This document shows positions 9,507 through 17,878 of a stretch of 64,000 bases of DNA, in pieces. The stretch spans positions 1,240,001 to 1,304,000 of the forward strand of contig NZ_JACBZH010000001.1 of assembly GCF_013407855.1 (NCBI RefSeq). The letters are read 5' to 3'. The DNA comes from Actinopolymorpha rutila. Lineage in GTDB: Bacteria; Actinomycetota; Actinomycetes; Propionibacteriales; Actinopolymorphaceae. The position numbers and the translations under genes are program-made. The notes beneath the pieces are model-generated. The model saw only the letters and a list, made by a program, of their open reading frames with translations, was not told the DNA's origin and made no database searches. The stretch's first letter is position 1. Each line of letters starts with the position of its first letter.

Positions 9507-10040
9507 ATGAGGAGTTCCGGTGAAGGTGCGGGTGTGCGGATCCAGCGGGGCGAGCAGCATCCGGAAGCGGTCGCCCGTCTGCTGGCAGCACTGCCGGAGT
9601 GGTTCGGAATGCCGTCCGCGGTGGAGGAGTACGTCGCCTCGGCCCGGCACCTGCCGACGTACGCCGCCGTCCGCGACGGCGGCACCTCGGAGGGCGACAT
9701 GGAGCGCGACGTGGAGGGCGACCGGGTGGGCGACGTGGTGGGCGTACTGCTGCTCACCCGGCACTTCTCCGCCGCCGAGATCCACCTGATGGCGGTGCAC
9801 CCCGAGCATCACCGGCGGGGCGTCGGGCGCGCACTGATGGAAGCCGTGTGGACCGACCTCGCGGCCGAGGGGGTGCACCTTCTCCAGGTCAAGACGCTGG
9901 GTCCGAGCCACCCGCACGAGGGGTACGCGCGTACCCGGGAGTTCTACCGGGCAGCGGGTTTCCGGTCGCTGGAGGAGATCGAGGGGGTCTGGCCGGGCAA
10001 CCCGTGCCTGCTCATGGTCGCGTGTCTGCGGCATGGCTGA
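9507..10040 (+). CDS. GNAT-family N-acetyltransferase
   Basis: This 177-aa acetyl-CoA-dependent acyltransferase has an unknown acceptor. The acetyl-CoA-binding motif A is clear: IHLMAVHPEHHRRGVGRALMEAV (about residues 93-115), with R/Q-x-x-G-x-G/A as RRGVGRA. The C-terminal segment TREFYRAAGFRSLEE is the usual motif B. An unusual acidic insertion, GGTSEGDMERDVEGDRVGDVVG (about residues 58-79, quoted here in the parts GGTSEGDMERD and VEGDRVGDVVG), made of repeated xGDx units, interrupts the region before the central strand. The 3' end overlaps the convergent DUF2568 gene by 29 bp. The start at ATG 9507 is supported only by a -10-like box. Confidence 0.85.
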   Translation: MRSSGEGAGVRIQRGEQHPEAVARLLAALPEWFGMPSAVEEYVASARHLPTYAAVRDGGTSEGDMERDVEGDRVGDVVGVLLLTRHFSAAEIHLMAVHPEHHRRGVGRALMEAVWTDLAAEGVHLLQVKTLGPSHPHEGYARTREFYRAAGFRSLEEIEGVWPGNPCLLMVACLRHG

Positions 10041-10467
10041 CGCCCGCCGCCGGCCCTGAGTTCGTGGCGTCGGGCGACGGCAGAACCTGCGCCAGTACGG
10101 CGGTGAGGACGACCGTCACCGCGAACGCCACGCCCAGGGTCCGATGGCCGGTGAGGAACAGGCCGACCGCGGCGGCACCGAACACCAGCACCTTCACCGT
10201 GACCATGGCGGCCGGGTTGTGGAACGTCGCGTTCGGCGCCGCGAACAGTCCCCACAGCACCGCCGCGACCAGTGGCACGCCGACGCCGAGGGCGATGCGC
10301 ACCGCCAGCGGGGACGCGCCGCGCGACGCCACGTAGCCGAGGGCGCCGAGCGCACAGAGTTCGAGGGCGAAGACGGCGGCCAGGTTGACCCAGGCGGCCG
10401 CGGTTCCGACGCCGCCGGCCGCGATTCCGCCGGCTGTGATGCCACTTGTCCCGACAGCACCGGTCAC
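10012..10467 (-). CDS. DUF2568 (YrdB-like) membrane protein
   Basis: This 151-aa membrane protein has four predicted helices: WVNLAAVFALELCALGALGYV, VRIALGVGVPLVAAVLWGLF, MVTVKVLVFGAAAVGLFL and a last helix ending VLTAVLAQVL. The ELCALGALGY and WGLFAAPN segments are typical of the YrdB/DUF2568 family, whose function is unknown. It starts at GTG 10467, preceded by GAGGG. It is divergent from a TetR gene, and the shared 145-bp intergenic region contains four palindromes of one type, two of them close to this start. I infer it is a target of that repressor. It may export or sense the inducer, but nothing shows this directly. Confidence 0.8.
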   Translation of the reverse strand: MTGAVGTSGITAGGIAAGGVGTAAAWVNLAAVFALELCALGALGYVASRGASPLAVRIALGVGVPLVAAVLWGLFAAPNATFHNPAAMVTVKVLVFGAAAVGLFLTGHRTLGVAFAVTVVLTAVLAQVLPSPDATNSGPAAGVSHAADTRP

Positions 10468-10506
10468 GGTGAGCCCTCATCTCTCGTACGAGTCCGAGTC
10501 GAAAAC

Positions 10507-10592
10507 GAGAGCACCGCTCTCGCCTGAGAGCACTGTCCTCTCCTGGAATGCTGGTGTCAAGAGCGGCGCTCTCGGATGTGAGCGCCGCTCTT
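10507..10592. promoter_or_regulatory. Cluster of four 15-bp palindromic operators (GAGAGC-N3-GCTCTC)
   Basis: Four related sites sit between the divergent DUF2568 and TetR genes. Site 1 (10507-10521) is a perfect GAGAGC-ACC-GCTCTC. Site 2 (10526-10542) is an imperfect version beginning GAGAGCACT. Site 3 (10559-10573) is AAGAGC-GGC-GCTCTC, and site 4 (10578-10592) is GTGAGC-GCC-GCTCTT. Sites 3 and 4 together also form a 13-bp inverted repeat with an 8-bp spacer. Site 4 lies just upstream of the likely -10 box (CAGACT, 10601-10606). The layout fits autorepression by the TetR protein and control of the divergent gene. Confidence 0.7.
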
Positions 10593-10600
10593 GGATGTGG

Positions 10601-10606
10601 CAGACT
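10601..10606 (+). promoter_or_regulatory. -10-like CAGACT, leaderless promoter for the TetR gene
   Basis: CAGACT ends 6 nt before the ATG at 10613, and the fourth palindrome of the operator cluster ends 8 bp upstream of it. There is no Shine-Dalgarno sequence before the start. Confidence 0.45.
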
Positions 10607-10612
10607 CCGACC

Positions 10613-11368
10613 ATGCCCGAGGCCAGGACCACCGCGACGAGAACGACCGCGACGAGGGCCAAATCCAGCCCGCGCGAGCGCGCCCGCGCGGCGTTCACCC
10701 GCGACATCCTGGACATCTCGCGCCGGCAGATCGCCGAGTCCGGCGCCGCTGCCCTGTCCATGCGGGCGGTCGCCCGCGAGCTCGAGGTCGCGTCCTCGGC
10801 GCTCTACCGCTACTTCCCGAGTCGGGACGCGCTGCTGACGGCGTTGATCATCGACGCGTACACCGCGCTCGCGGACCGGGCCGAGGCCGCCCACGCGCGG
10901 GTGGCCGCGGACGACTTCCTCGGCCGCTGGCAGGCCGGGTGCCACGCCGTCCGTGACTGGGCCCGCGACAGTCCACACGAGTACGCCCTGGTCTACGGGT
11001 CGCCCGTGCCCGGCTACGCCGCGCCGCAGGAGACGATCGAAGCGGCCGGAAGGCTTCCGTACCTCCTGCTCGGCGTGGTCCGGGACGCATGGGAGGCCGG
11101 CGCTCTCGGCGAGCCGGCCGACACGGAGACCCCGGCGCTGTCCGCGCCGATGGCCGAGCAGGCCAGGCACCTGGCCGCGGCGACCGGCCTGGAGGAGCTG
11201 CCCGACGCGGTGCTGGTACGCGCCGTGATCGCCTGGACGCAGGTCTTCGGCGCGGTGAGCCTCGAACTCTTCGGCCATTTCGTGGGCGGGTTCGCCGACA
11301 ATGCGCCGTTCTTCGCCACCTCGGTCGACCTGATGGCCCACGCCGTGGGGCTGCGCGCCCGGACATAA
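10613..11368 (+). CDS. TetR/AcrR-family transcriptional regulator
   Basis: This 251-aa repressor has an N-terminal helix-turn-helix (about residues 25-70: AALSMRAVARELEVASSALYRYFPSRDALL) and a TetR C-terminal ligand-binding domain with GRWQAGCHAVRDWARDSPHEYALVYG-like helices (WDWARD-type motif seen here as VRDWARDSPHEYALVYG). The basic Thr/Ala/Arg N-terminal extension is unusual. It is divergent from DUF2568 across four palindromes and probably represses both itself and that gene. Its stop overlaps the start of the S9 peptidase gene (TAATG), so the peptidase may be co-regulated. The ligand is unknown. Confidence 0.9.
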   Translation: MPEARTTATRTTATRAKSSPRERARAAFTRDILDISRRQIAESGAAALSMRAVARELEVASSALYRYFPSRDALLTALIIDAYTALADRAEAAHARVAADDFLGRWQAGCHAVRDWARDSPHEYALVYGSPVPGYAAPQETIEAAGRLPYLLLGVVRDAWEAGALGEPADTETPALSAPMAEQARHLAAATGLEELPDAVLVRAVIAWTQVFGAVSLELFGHFVGGFADNAPFFATSVDLMAHAVGLRART

Positions 11369-13497
11369 TGGCCGGTATGACTGACGCCGCCCGGCCCGCC
11401 GCCGACCAGCAGCCCGCGTCCTCCGCGCCCCCCACGAACCCCGCGACCGGAGAGGAAGCCGCCGACCCCTACCACTGGCTGGAGGACGTCACCGGCGAGG
11501 AGGCGCTGGCCTGGGTGCGCGAACGCAACGACGAGACCCTGGCCGGCCTTGCCACCGGACAGCGGTTCGAGGAGTTGCGTACGCAGATCCGGGAGGTGCT
11601 CGACTCCGACGACCGGATCCCCTACGTCGCGCGCCGTGGCGGCCTGCTCTACAACTTCTGGCAGGACGCCGAACACCCGCGCGGCCTGTGGCGGCGGACC
11701 ACCCTCGAGTCCTACCGCACCGACCACCCCGAGTGGGACGTGCTCCTCGACGTCGACCGGCTCGCCGCCGACGAGGGCGAGAGCTGGGTGTGGAAGGGCG
11801 CGCCGGTGCTGCGCCCCGAGTTGCGGCTGGCGCTTGTGGAGCTGTCCCGTGGCGGCGCGGACGCGACCGTCGTCCGCGAGTTCGACCTGCAGACGCGCAC
11901 CTTCGTCCAGGACGGCTTCCAGCTGCCCGAGGCGAAGAGCTTCGTCGGCTGGATCGACGCCGACCGCATCTACGTCGGCACCGACTTCGGTCCCGGTTCG
12001 CTGACCTCGTCCGGCTACCCCCGCATCGTGAAGGAGTGGCGGCGCGGCACCCCGCTGGCGGAGGCGGAGACCGTCTTCGAGAGCAAGCCCGACGACGTGC
12101 TGGCCTACGGCGGGCACGACTCGACGGAGGGGTTCGAACGCGACTTCGTCCGGCGCCGGATCGAGTTCTACGCCGGCGAGACCTATCTGCGCACCGGTGT
12201 CGACCTGGAGCGCATCGACGTACCCAACGACGCCGAGGTCGACGTCCAGCGCGAGTGGCTGATGGTCGTCACCCGCACACCGTGGACGGTCGACGGCACC
12301 ACCTATCCCGCGGGTGCGTTGCTGGCCGCGCCGTTCGAGGACTTCCGGGCAGGCAAGCGCGCCTTGACAGTGTTGTTCGAGCCCGACGAGCACACGTCGC
12401 TGGCCGGGTCCGTCTGGACCCGCCACCACCTGATCGTCAACACGCTGTCCGACGTCAAGAGCCGGCTGGAGGTGCTCACCCCGCCGACGCCCGCGACCGG
12501 CGCGCAGGGTGTCAACCCCGGCTGGACACGGCGACCGCTGTCCGGCGTACCCGAGTTCGGCAGTGTCGGGCAGGTCGGCGCCGACCCGCACGACAACGAC
12601 GAGTTCTTCCTGCAGACCAGCGGCTACACCGAGCCGGCCACGCTGCGGTACGGCACGGTCGACGGTGACCTCGAGCCCGTCAAGCAGGCGCCGGCGATGT
12701 TCGACACCGAGGGCCTGCGGGTGCGGCAGTTGTTCGCCACCTCCGACGACGGCACCCGGATCCCGTACTTCGTGGTCGGCTCGGAGCGGCCCGCCGCCGA
12801 CGCGCCGACGCTGCTCGTCGGCTACGGCGGTTTCGAGATCCCCAACCTGCCCGGCTACCAGGCTGCGACCGGGCGCGCGTGGCTGGCCCGCGGCGGCACC
12901 TACGTCGTGGCCAACATCCGCGGCGGCGGAGAATACGGCCCGCGCTGGCACCGCGCCGCGCTGCGGGAGAACCGCCCGCGTGCGTACGAGGACTTCGCCG
13001 CCGTCGCGCGTGACCTGGTGGCCCGCGGCATCACCGAGCCCTCCCGGCTGGGCACCCAGGGCGGCAGCAACGGCGGCCTGCTGATGGGCGTCATGCTCAC
13101 CCGCTACCCCGAGCTCTTCGGCGCGATCGTCTGCCAGGTGCCGCTGCTGGACATGAAGCGCTACCACCGGCTGCTGGCCGGCGCCTCCTGGATGGCGGAG
13201 TACGGCGATCCCGACGACGAGGGCGACTGGGCGTTCATCTCGAAGTACTCGCCGTACCACAACGTCCGTGCCGGGCAGCCGTACCCGCCCACGCTGTTCA
13301 TGACCTCGACCCGCGACGACCGGGTGCACCCCGGGCACGCCCGCAAGATGGTGGCCCGGATGCGCGACCTCGGTTACGACGTGGCGTCGTACGAGAACAT
13401 CGAGGGCGGACACGGCGCGGCGGCCGACAACGAGCAGCTGGCGTTCCGCAACGCACTCGCGTACGAGTTCCTGTGGCGGCAGCTCACGAAGTCCTGA
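11368..13497 (+). CDS. S9-family serine peptidase (prolyl oligopeptidase type)
   Basis: This 709-aa cytoplasmic prolyl oligopeptidase-like enzyme hydrolyses short peptides after proline or a related residue. The N-terminal beta-propeller begins DPYHWLEDVTGEEALAWVRERN, a family hallmark. The C-terminal alpha/beta-hydrolase contains the nucleophile Ser567 in GGSNGGLLMG, the catalytic Asp in STRDDRVHPGHARKM and His682 in EGGHGAA. There is no signal peptide. ATG 11368 forms TAATG with the TetR stop; a second in-frame ATG is at 11377 and cannot be excluded. The gene ends before a short TGACAGCGC repeat and is convergent with an LGFP gene. Confidence 0.92.
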   Translation: MAGMTDAARPAADQQPASSAPPTNPATGEEAADPYHWLEDVTGEEALAWVRERNDETLAGLATGQRFEELRTQIREVLDSDDRIPYVARRGGLLYNFWQDAEHPRGLWRRTTLESYRTDHPEWDVLLDVDRLAADEGESWVWKGAPVLRPELRLALVELSRGGADATVVREFDLQTRTFVQDGFQLPEAKSFVGWIDADRIYVGTDFGPGSLTSSGYPRIVKEWRRGTPLAEAETVFESKPDDVLAYGGHDSTEGFERDFVRRRIEFYAGETYLRTGVDLERIDVPNDAEVDVQREWLMVVTRTPWTVDGTTYPAGALLAAPFEDFRAGKRALTVLFEPDEHTSLAGSVWTRHHLIVNTLSDVKSRLEVLTPPTPATGAQGVNPGWTRRPLSGVPEFGSVGQVGADPHDNDEFFLQTSGYTEPATLRYGTVDGDLEPVKQAPAMFDTEGLRVRQLFATSDDGTRIPYFVVGSERPAADAPTLLVGYGGFEIPNLPGYQAATGRAWLARGGTYVVANIRGGGEYGPRWHRAALRENRPRAYEDFAAVARDLVARGITEPSRLGTQGGSNGGLLMGVMLTRYPELFGAIVCQVPLLDMKRYHRLLAGASWMAEYGDPDDEGDWAFISKYSPYHNVRAGQPYPPTLFMTSTRDDRVHPGHARKMVARMRDLGYDVASYENIEGGHGAAADNEQLAFRNALAYEFLWRQLTKS

Positions 13498-13520
13498 CGC
13501 GCACCGGCGCAAGGCTGGGT

Positions 13521-13556
13521 TGACAGCGCTGACAGCGCTGACAGGGTTGACAGCGG
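13521..13556. repeat. 9-bp tandem repeat TGACAGCGC, about four copies
   Basis: Two perfect and two degenerate copies of TGACAGCGC fill the 63-bp gap between the convergent S9 peptidase and LGFP/M15 genes. No hairpin is obvious. Confidence 0.6.
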
Positions 13557-13560
13557 TCAC

Positions 13561-14940
13561 TCACCGGCCGTTCGAGGAGAAGTGCTGGTAGTCCGGGTAG
13601 GCCCAGCGCGCGCCCCATGGCCAGCCCAGCCCGCGCATGGTGCGCTCCACCGGGTCGCCGCGCACGATCATCCCCGGGCGCACGTTGCCGCGGTCGAGGT
13701 AGGTGGCCGAGCCCGGCGGATAGACCCGGCTCGGCGTGACATAGGGGTTCTCGAACGTGTTGATGTCGATCGCGTTCCCGTAGGAGTGCTGGGACAGCTT
13801 GTATGGGTTGCCGGTGACCTTGCGACAGTTGAACGCCGAGGTGTTGTCGGCGGCCATCGAGGCCTCGTCGCTGCCGTGGTACTTGTCCACCCGGCGAACC
13901 TGGCGGATCACCCACCAGTTGGCGTGGGCGTACTTGAACACCAGGGTGATCTGGCTCACCACGTCGGCCCGGACGACGATCAGGCCCCAGTGGTCGTCGC
14001 CGTCGAACTGGCGGAACGGCACGCTGATCATCCGCAGCCCGGACGGTGGCACCGGGCAACCGCTGCGGTAGGTGTAGGGAAGGTCGCTGGCCCGCGGCGT
14101 ACGTACCGAGGTGGAGAAGGGGACGCGGATGTAGACGGCTCGGCGCTGGTGGAGGTCCTGCAGGGACGCGTGCTGGAAGTCCTGCCGGTAGCCGTACGAC
14201 GTGCCTCGCATGTAGCCGGTGGGTACGCCGATCCACGACGCCTCGGCACCGATCCGAAGGTACTTCGCCAGCACCGCGCCGCGGATCTCGCGGGCTCCGG
14301 TGCTCGGGGAGTACCAGATTTGGCCGCTGGAGAACCCCGTCACCCGTACGCCCGGCCGCTTGCCGGCGTGCTCGGTGATCGTCGGAATGCCCATCGACCC
14401 GGCCGAGCCGCCCAGGGCGAGATAGCGCGCCAGCGTCGGCCCGTAGACGCTCTGCGCGCCGGTCGCGGGTGTCCAGTAAACCCTGCTCTGGTAGAAGTTC
14501 TGCACCCTGGCGCCGCGTCCTGAGGTGTACGCCGCGCTGGTCGGCAGGCCGAGGGCACTGGCCGAGGCGCCGAGTCCGAGGTAGTAGGTGAGGAAGGGGT
14601 CGAGCACCTCCCACGCGCTGGTGGCCGGGGAGTAGTAGATGTGGCCGTGGGCGTAGACGCGGCGGTACCCACGCGGGACCGCCACCACTGGCGACGTCGG
14701 TGGGCCGAGCACGCCGGCGGGGCCGCCGAGTTGCTGGTAGCGAGCCTCGATCGCGGCCGCCGGGCTCACCGCCGGTGCGGTAGCCGGGTTCGGCGCATTC
14801 CCTGCGAGCGCCGAACCCGGTGGCAACAGCACGCTCAGCACACAGGCGAGGAGCAGGCCCGGGACCGTTCCGCGGGCCGCCGCCCGGCGTCCGCTGCCCG
14901 GGCACCCCGAGCAGCCGGCACGCGTTGTTTCCTCGTTCAT
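13561..14940 (-). CDS. Secreted LGFP-repeat protein with M15-type peptidase domain (four LGFP repeats)
   Basis: This 459-aa exported cell-wall protein starts at ATG 14940 behind GGGGGGAC. A hydrophobic signal sequence (GLLLACVLSVLLPPGSALA) is followed by four LGFP repeats, e.g. ARYQQLGGPAGVLGPPTS, YYLGLGASASALGLPTS and YLALGGSAGSMGIPT. The C-terminal domain (about residues 300-459) has zinc-peptidase motifs of the M15 D-Ala-D-Ala carboxypeptidase group: SQHSYGNAIDIN and PDYQHFS. LGFP repeats are thought to bind the cell wall, so this is probably a wall-anchored peptidoglycan peptidase. The last 170 residues closely match the 15874-17700 product, so the two are paralogues. Confidence 0.85.
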   Translation of the reverse strand: MNEETTRAGCSGCPGSGRRAAARGTVPGLLLACVLSVLLPPGSALAGNAPNPATAPAVSPAAAIEARYQQLGGPAGVLGPPTSPVVAVPRGYRRVYAHGHIYYSPATSAWEVLDPFLTYYLGLGASASALGLPTSAAYTSGRGARVQNFYQSRVYWTPATGAQSVYGPTLARYLALGGSAGSMGIPTITEHAGKRPGVRVTGFSSGQIWYSPSTGAREIRGAVLAKYLRIGAEASWIGVPTGYMRGTSYGYRQDFQHASLQDLHQRRAVYIRVPFSTSVRTPRASDLPYTYRSGCPVPPSGLRMISVPFRQFDGDDHWGLIVVRADVVSQITLVFKYAHANWWVIRQVRRVDKYHGSDEASMAADNTSAFNCRKVTGNPYKLSQHSYGNAIDINTFENPYVTPSRVYPPGSATYLDRGNVRPGMIVRGDPVERTMRGLGWPWGARWAYPDYQHFSSNGR

Positions 14941-15041
14941 CGCTGTCCCCCCGACGCGCGATGCGGCACCTGTGTCAGGTGTGTGTCAAACGGAGGTTGA
15001 CACGCGTCGAGGAGGGCGTACGGCAAAAGGAGGAAACCCAA

Positions 15042-15085
15042 ACGCGGCGCCGCGATCGGGGTGGGCCCCGGTCGTGACGCCGCGT
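15042..15085 (-). terminator. Intrinsic terminator after the lipoprotein gene
   Basis: ACGCGGCG (15042-15049) pairs with CGCCGCGT (15078-15085), and an inner stem of about nine pairs (CGATCGGGG with CCCCGGTCG) extends it. On the minus strand it is followed by TTTGGGTTT, a weak U-tract. It lies 15 bp past the lipoprotein stop and isolates that operon from the next LGFP gene. Confidence 0.6.
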
Positions 15086-15099
15086 CGAGGTGTGGTCGG

Positions 15100-15870
15100 T
15101 CAGCGGGTGATGAGCGTCCTCAGGTATCCGGCCAGCGCGCCGTGGTCGACCGTCGCCTCACCGGTCCCACGCTGGACGATGGCCAGCCCGACCCGTCGGC
15201 CCTGCCGGACCACGGTCTCGTCCCACCTGCTCGGGTCGGCTCTGGGGCCGACCTCGTGCCGGGAGTCGAACAGCGTGTCGGCGTCCGGCCGGCCCACCAG
15301 CGCGACCTGTCGCGGGGTGGTCAGTTTGGCCTTGGCGGACGGCTGCTTGCACCGGGCCAGCATGTCCGCCAAGCCGTGGACGAACTGCTTCGCCGACGCC
15401 TCGGAACGGTAGTCGAGGACCAGCGCCACCGCGGACTTGCGCCCCGGGGCGCGGTAGGTCTGCTCGAGTGCGTTCGCCGGGACCGGCAGCGGTGACAGCC
15501 GCTCGACGCCGGGGCAGCCCAGCGGGACGATCGAGGCAGCCACCTCCTTCGGGTCACGCCGGCGGACCGGCTGGCCGTTGGAGACGAACCCCTCCTCGGG
15601 TGCGTCCGGCTCGACGTAGGGCTTGAAGTCCGACCCGAGCCGGTCGGCCGCCGGGAGGTTCTTCCTGGTGAGCGGCCCGGCCGTGGTGGCGGGTGGCTTG
15701 GGCATGGGCGGATCGCCGGCCTTGGTGCCGGCGTGGTCGGCCGCGCCCCGGGCCGCCCTGGTGCTGTCGGCGGCGTTGGTGGTGTCCGTCGCGGGGGACC
15801 CACACGCGCCGCAGACCAGGGCCAGCCCGCCGATGGCCAGCCCGGCGAGGAGTTGACGAGTTCGCTGCAC
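15100..15870 (-). CDS. Putative exported lipoprotein of the LGFP operon
   Basis: This 256-aa protein of unknown function starts at GTG 15870, only 3 nt after the stop of the upstream LGFP/M15 gene, so the two are co-transcribed and probably coupled. The N-terminus (LLAGLAIGGLALVCGACGS) is a lipoprotein-like signal with a non-consensus lipobox (CGAC, where a Leu is expected at -3). A Thr/Ala/Pro-rich linker follows, then a globular domain with two cysteines (LGCPGVERLS and LARCKQPS) spaced as in sensor-type extracellular domains of mycobacterial lipoproteins and PknH. That similarity is only a suggestion. Attachment to the membrane next to wall peptidases suggests a wall-sensing or accessory role. 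Confidence 0.7.
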   Translation of the reverse strand: MQRTRQLLAGLAIGGLALVCGACGSPATDTTNAADSTRAARGAADHAGTKAGDPPMPKPPATTAGPLTRKNLPAADRLGSDFKPYVEPDAPEEGFVSNGQPVRRRDPKEVAASIVPLGCPGVERLSPLPVPANALEQTYRAPGRKSAVALVLDYRSEASAKQFVHGLADMLARCKQPSAKAKLTTPRQVALVGRPDADTLFDSRHEVGPRADPSRWDETVVRQGRRVGLAIVQRGTGEATVDHGALAGYLRTLITR

Positions 15871-15873
15871 TGC

Positions 15874-17700
15874 TCAGCCGCCGTTCTCGGAGAAGTGCTG
15901 GTAGTCGGGGTAGTTCCAGCGCGCGCCCCACGGCCAGCCCCTGCTTCGCAGCGTGGACTCGACCGGGTCGCCGCGCAGGATCATTCCCTTGCGCTTGTTA
16001 CCGCGGTTGAGATAGGTGTCCGAACCCTCAGGGTAGACGTTGGCGGAGGTGACGTAGGGGTTCTCGTACGTGTTGATGTCGATGGCATTTCCGTAAGAAT
16101 GCTGGGAAAGCTTGTACGGATTGCCGGTGACCTTGCGACAGTTGAAGGCCGAGGTGTTGTCGGCGGCCATCGCCTTGATGTCGTCACCCTGGTAGACGTC
16201 GACCGGGTTGACGCGGCGGAACGGCCAGCCGTGGTCATAGGCCGCGCGGTAGACCGCGGTGATGTCGCCGACGACGGTCGAACGCACCACTATCGTGCCG
16301 TACTGGTCGTCGTTGGAGAAGTTCCGGAACGTCACCCGCAGCATCCGCAGCGACGACGGCCCGACCGGGCAGCCACTGCGGTAGGTGTAGGGGATGTCGG
16401 AGGCCGTCGGCGTCTTCGACGTCACGGTGAACGGCATCCGGACGTAGGCCTTCTTCGTCGACGAGTAGTACTCCATCGCAGCGTACTCGAAGCCCTGCCA
16501 GTCGCCGTACGACGTCTGCTTGTGGTAGGTGTTCGGCAGGCCGATCCGCGACGTCTCGGCCCCGATCGAGAGGTACCTCGCCAGGGTCACGCCGCGAACC
16601 TCACGGGCACCGGTGTTGCTGGAGTACCAGATTCGCCCATTCTTGAACACCGTGACCCGTGAGCCCGCCTTCTTGCCCGCCTTCTCGGCCACGGTCGGCA
16701 GGCCGAGCACGCCGGAGGATCCGCCGAGCTGGAGGTAGCGGGCGAGGGTCGCACCGTAGACGCCCTGCGCGCCGGTGGTGCTGCTGTAGTAGACGCGGCC
16801 CTTGACGAAGTTCTGCACGGTGACGCCGCCAGGGGCCGAGTACGCCGCGCTGGTGGGCAGGCCGAGCGGGCTCGCCGAACCACCGAGCTTGACGTAGTAG
16901 TCGACCATCACACCGGTCAGGTCCCATGCGCCGGTCGACGACGACCAGTAGATGCGGCCGTGTTCGAACGCGCTGAGCCGGGCGCCGGCGGGCTGCGACG
17001 AACCCTCGCCGTGGGTGGGCAGCCCGAGCTTGCCCGCCTCGCCGCCGAGGGCGAGGTAGCGCGCCAGGAGCGGGCCGTACACGCCGCGCGCCCCGGTGGC
17101 CGCCGAGTAGTAGATGCGTCCGCCGGTGAAGCGCTGGATCAGGACTCCGGCCCGGGCGCCGGCGTACTCCGCGCCGGTCGGGAAGCCGAGCTTGCTCTCC
17201 TGAGCGCCCAGGAAGTCGTAGTAGTTCTGCATCGGGCCGGTGCGGACGTCCCACGCGCCGGTCGAGGCCGAGTAGTAGATGCTGCCGTGCTCGAACCCGC
17301 GGACGTAGCCACCGGTGATCGCGGTGACCTCCGAGGTCGCCGCGCCCAGGACGCCGGTGCTCCCGCCGAGGGTCTGGTAGCGCGCCTCGATCGCGGCGGC
17401 GGCGTCGGCCGCGGTGGCCGGATCCTTCGGTGCGGGCAGCTTGTCGGCGGTGGGGATGGGCGTCGGAGTGGGCGTGCCGACGGTGGGCGTGGGCTCCGGC
17501 GTCGGGGTGGCGGTGCCGGTGGGCGTCGGCCGGGCCGTTGGTGTCGGTGACGCCGTCGGGGTGGCGGTCGGCTTCGGTGTCGGCACGACGGGTGTCGCGC
17601 CGGCCGACGGCGCGAGTGCGCCGGCCCCGACCAGGACCGCACCGGTGAGCGCGGCAACCGCCTTGGCGTGCAGCCGCGCTCGTACGCGAACGGCGTTCAT
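15874..17700 (-). CDS. Secreted LGFP-repeat protein with M15-type peptidase domain (six LGFP repeats)
   Basis: This is a 608-aa exported wall protein. I chose ATG 17700, preceded by AGGGGAG; a longer ORF upstream is not credible. The signal peptide (AAVAALTGAVLVGAGALAPSAGA-like, with hydrophobic core ALTGAVLVGAGALAP) is followed by a 45-residue Pro/Thr/Val repeat (TPTASPTPTARPTPTG), typical of wall-spanning stalks. Six LGFP repeats follow (e.g. YYDFLGAQESKLGFPTG, YLQLGGSSGVLGLPT), then an M15 peptidase domain with SQHSYGNAIDIN and PDYQHFS. It is first in an operon with the lipoprotein gene at 15870. Compared with its paralogue at 13561 it has two extra LGFP repeats and the stalk. Confidence 0.87.
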   Translation of the reverse strand: MNAVRVRARLHAKAVAALTGAVLVGAGALAPSAGATPVVPTPKPTATPTASPTPTARPTPTGTATPTPEPTPTVGTPTPTPIPTADKLPAPKDPATAADAAAAIEARYQTLGGSTGVLGAATSEVTAITGGYVRGFEHGSIYYSASTGAWDVRTGPMQNYYDFLGAQESKLGFPTGAEYAGARAGVLIQRFTGGRIYYSAATGARGVYGPLLARYLALGGEAGKLGLPTHGEGSSQPAGARLSAFEHGRIYWSSSTGAWDLTGVMVDYYVKLGGSASPLGLPTSAAYSAPGGVTVQNFVKGRVYYSSTTGAQGVYGATLARYLQLGGSSGVLGLPTVAEKAGKKAGSRVTVFKNGRIWYSSNTGAREVRGVTLARYLSIGAETSRIGLPNTYHKQTSYGDWQGFEYAAMEYYSSTKKAYVRMPFTVTSKTPTASDIPYTYRSGCPVGPSSLRMLRVTFRNFSNDDQYGTIVVRSTVVGDITAVYRAAYDHGWPFRRVNPVDVYQGDDIKAMAADNTSAFNCRKVTGNPYKLSQHSYGNAIDINTYENPYVTSANVYPEGSDTYLNRGNKRKGMILRGDPVESTLRSRGWPWGARWNYPDYQHFSENGG

Positions 17701-17878
17701 GTGCTCCCCTTCACCAGAACTCGTCAGGCCACGCCACGAAACCGGCGGACCCCAGGTGGGCAGGTGCGCACACCGGCCCGGTCGTGCAAGGTAGTACTCC
17801 CGGGCCGCGAAGATCGTTGCGCGCGAACGGCGTTCTTCCACGGAAGAAGGTCGCAGCGGCTGGGGAGATCGGAGTCTA

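Noticed and set aside
15100-15870. Confident lipoprotein call by lipobox
   Set aside because: The sequence at the cleavage site is CGAC, lacking Leu/Val/Ile at -3, so attachment is only suggested.
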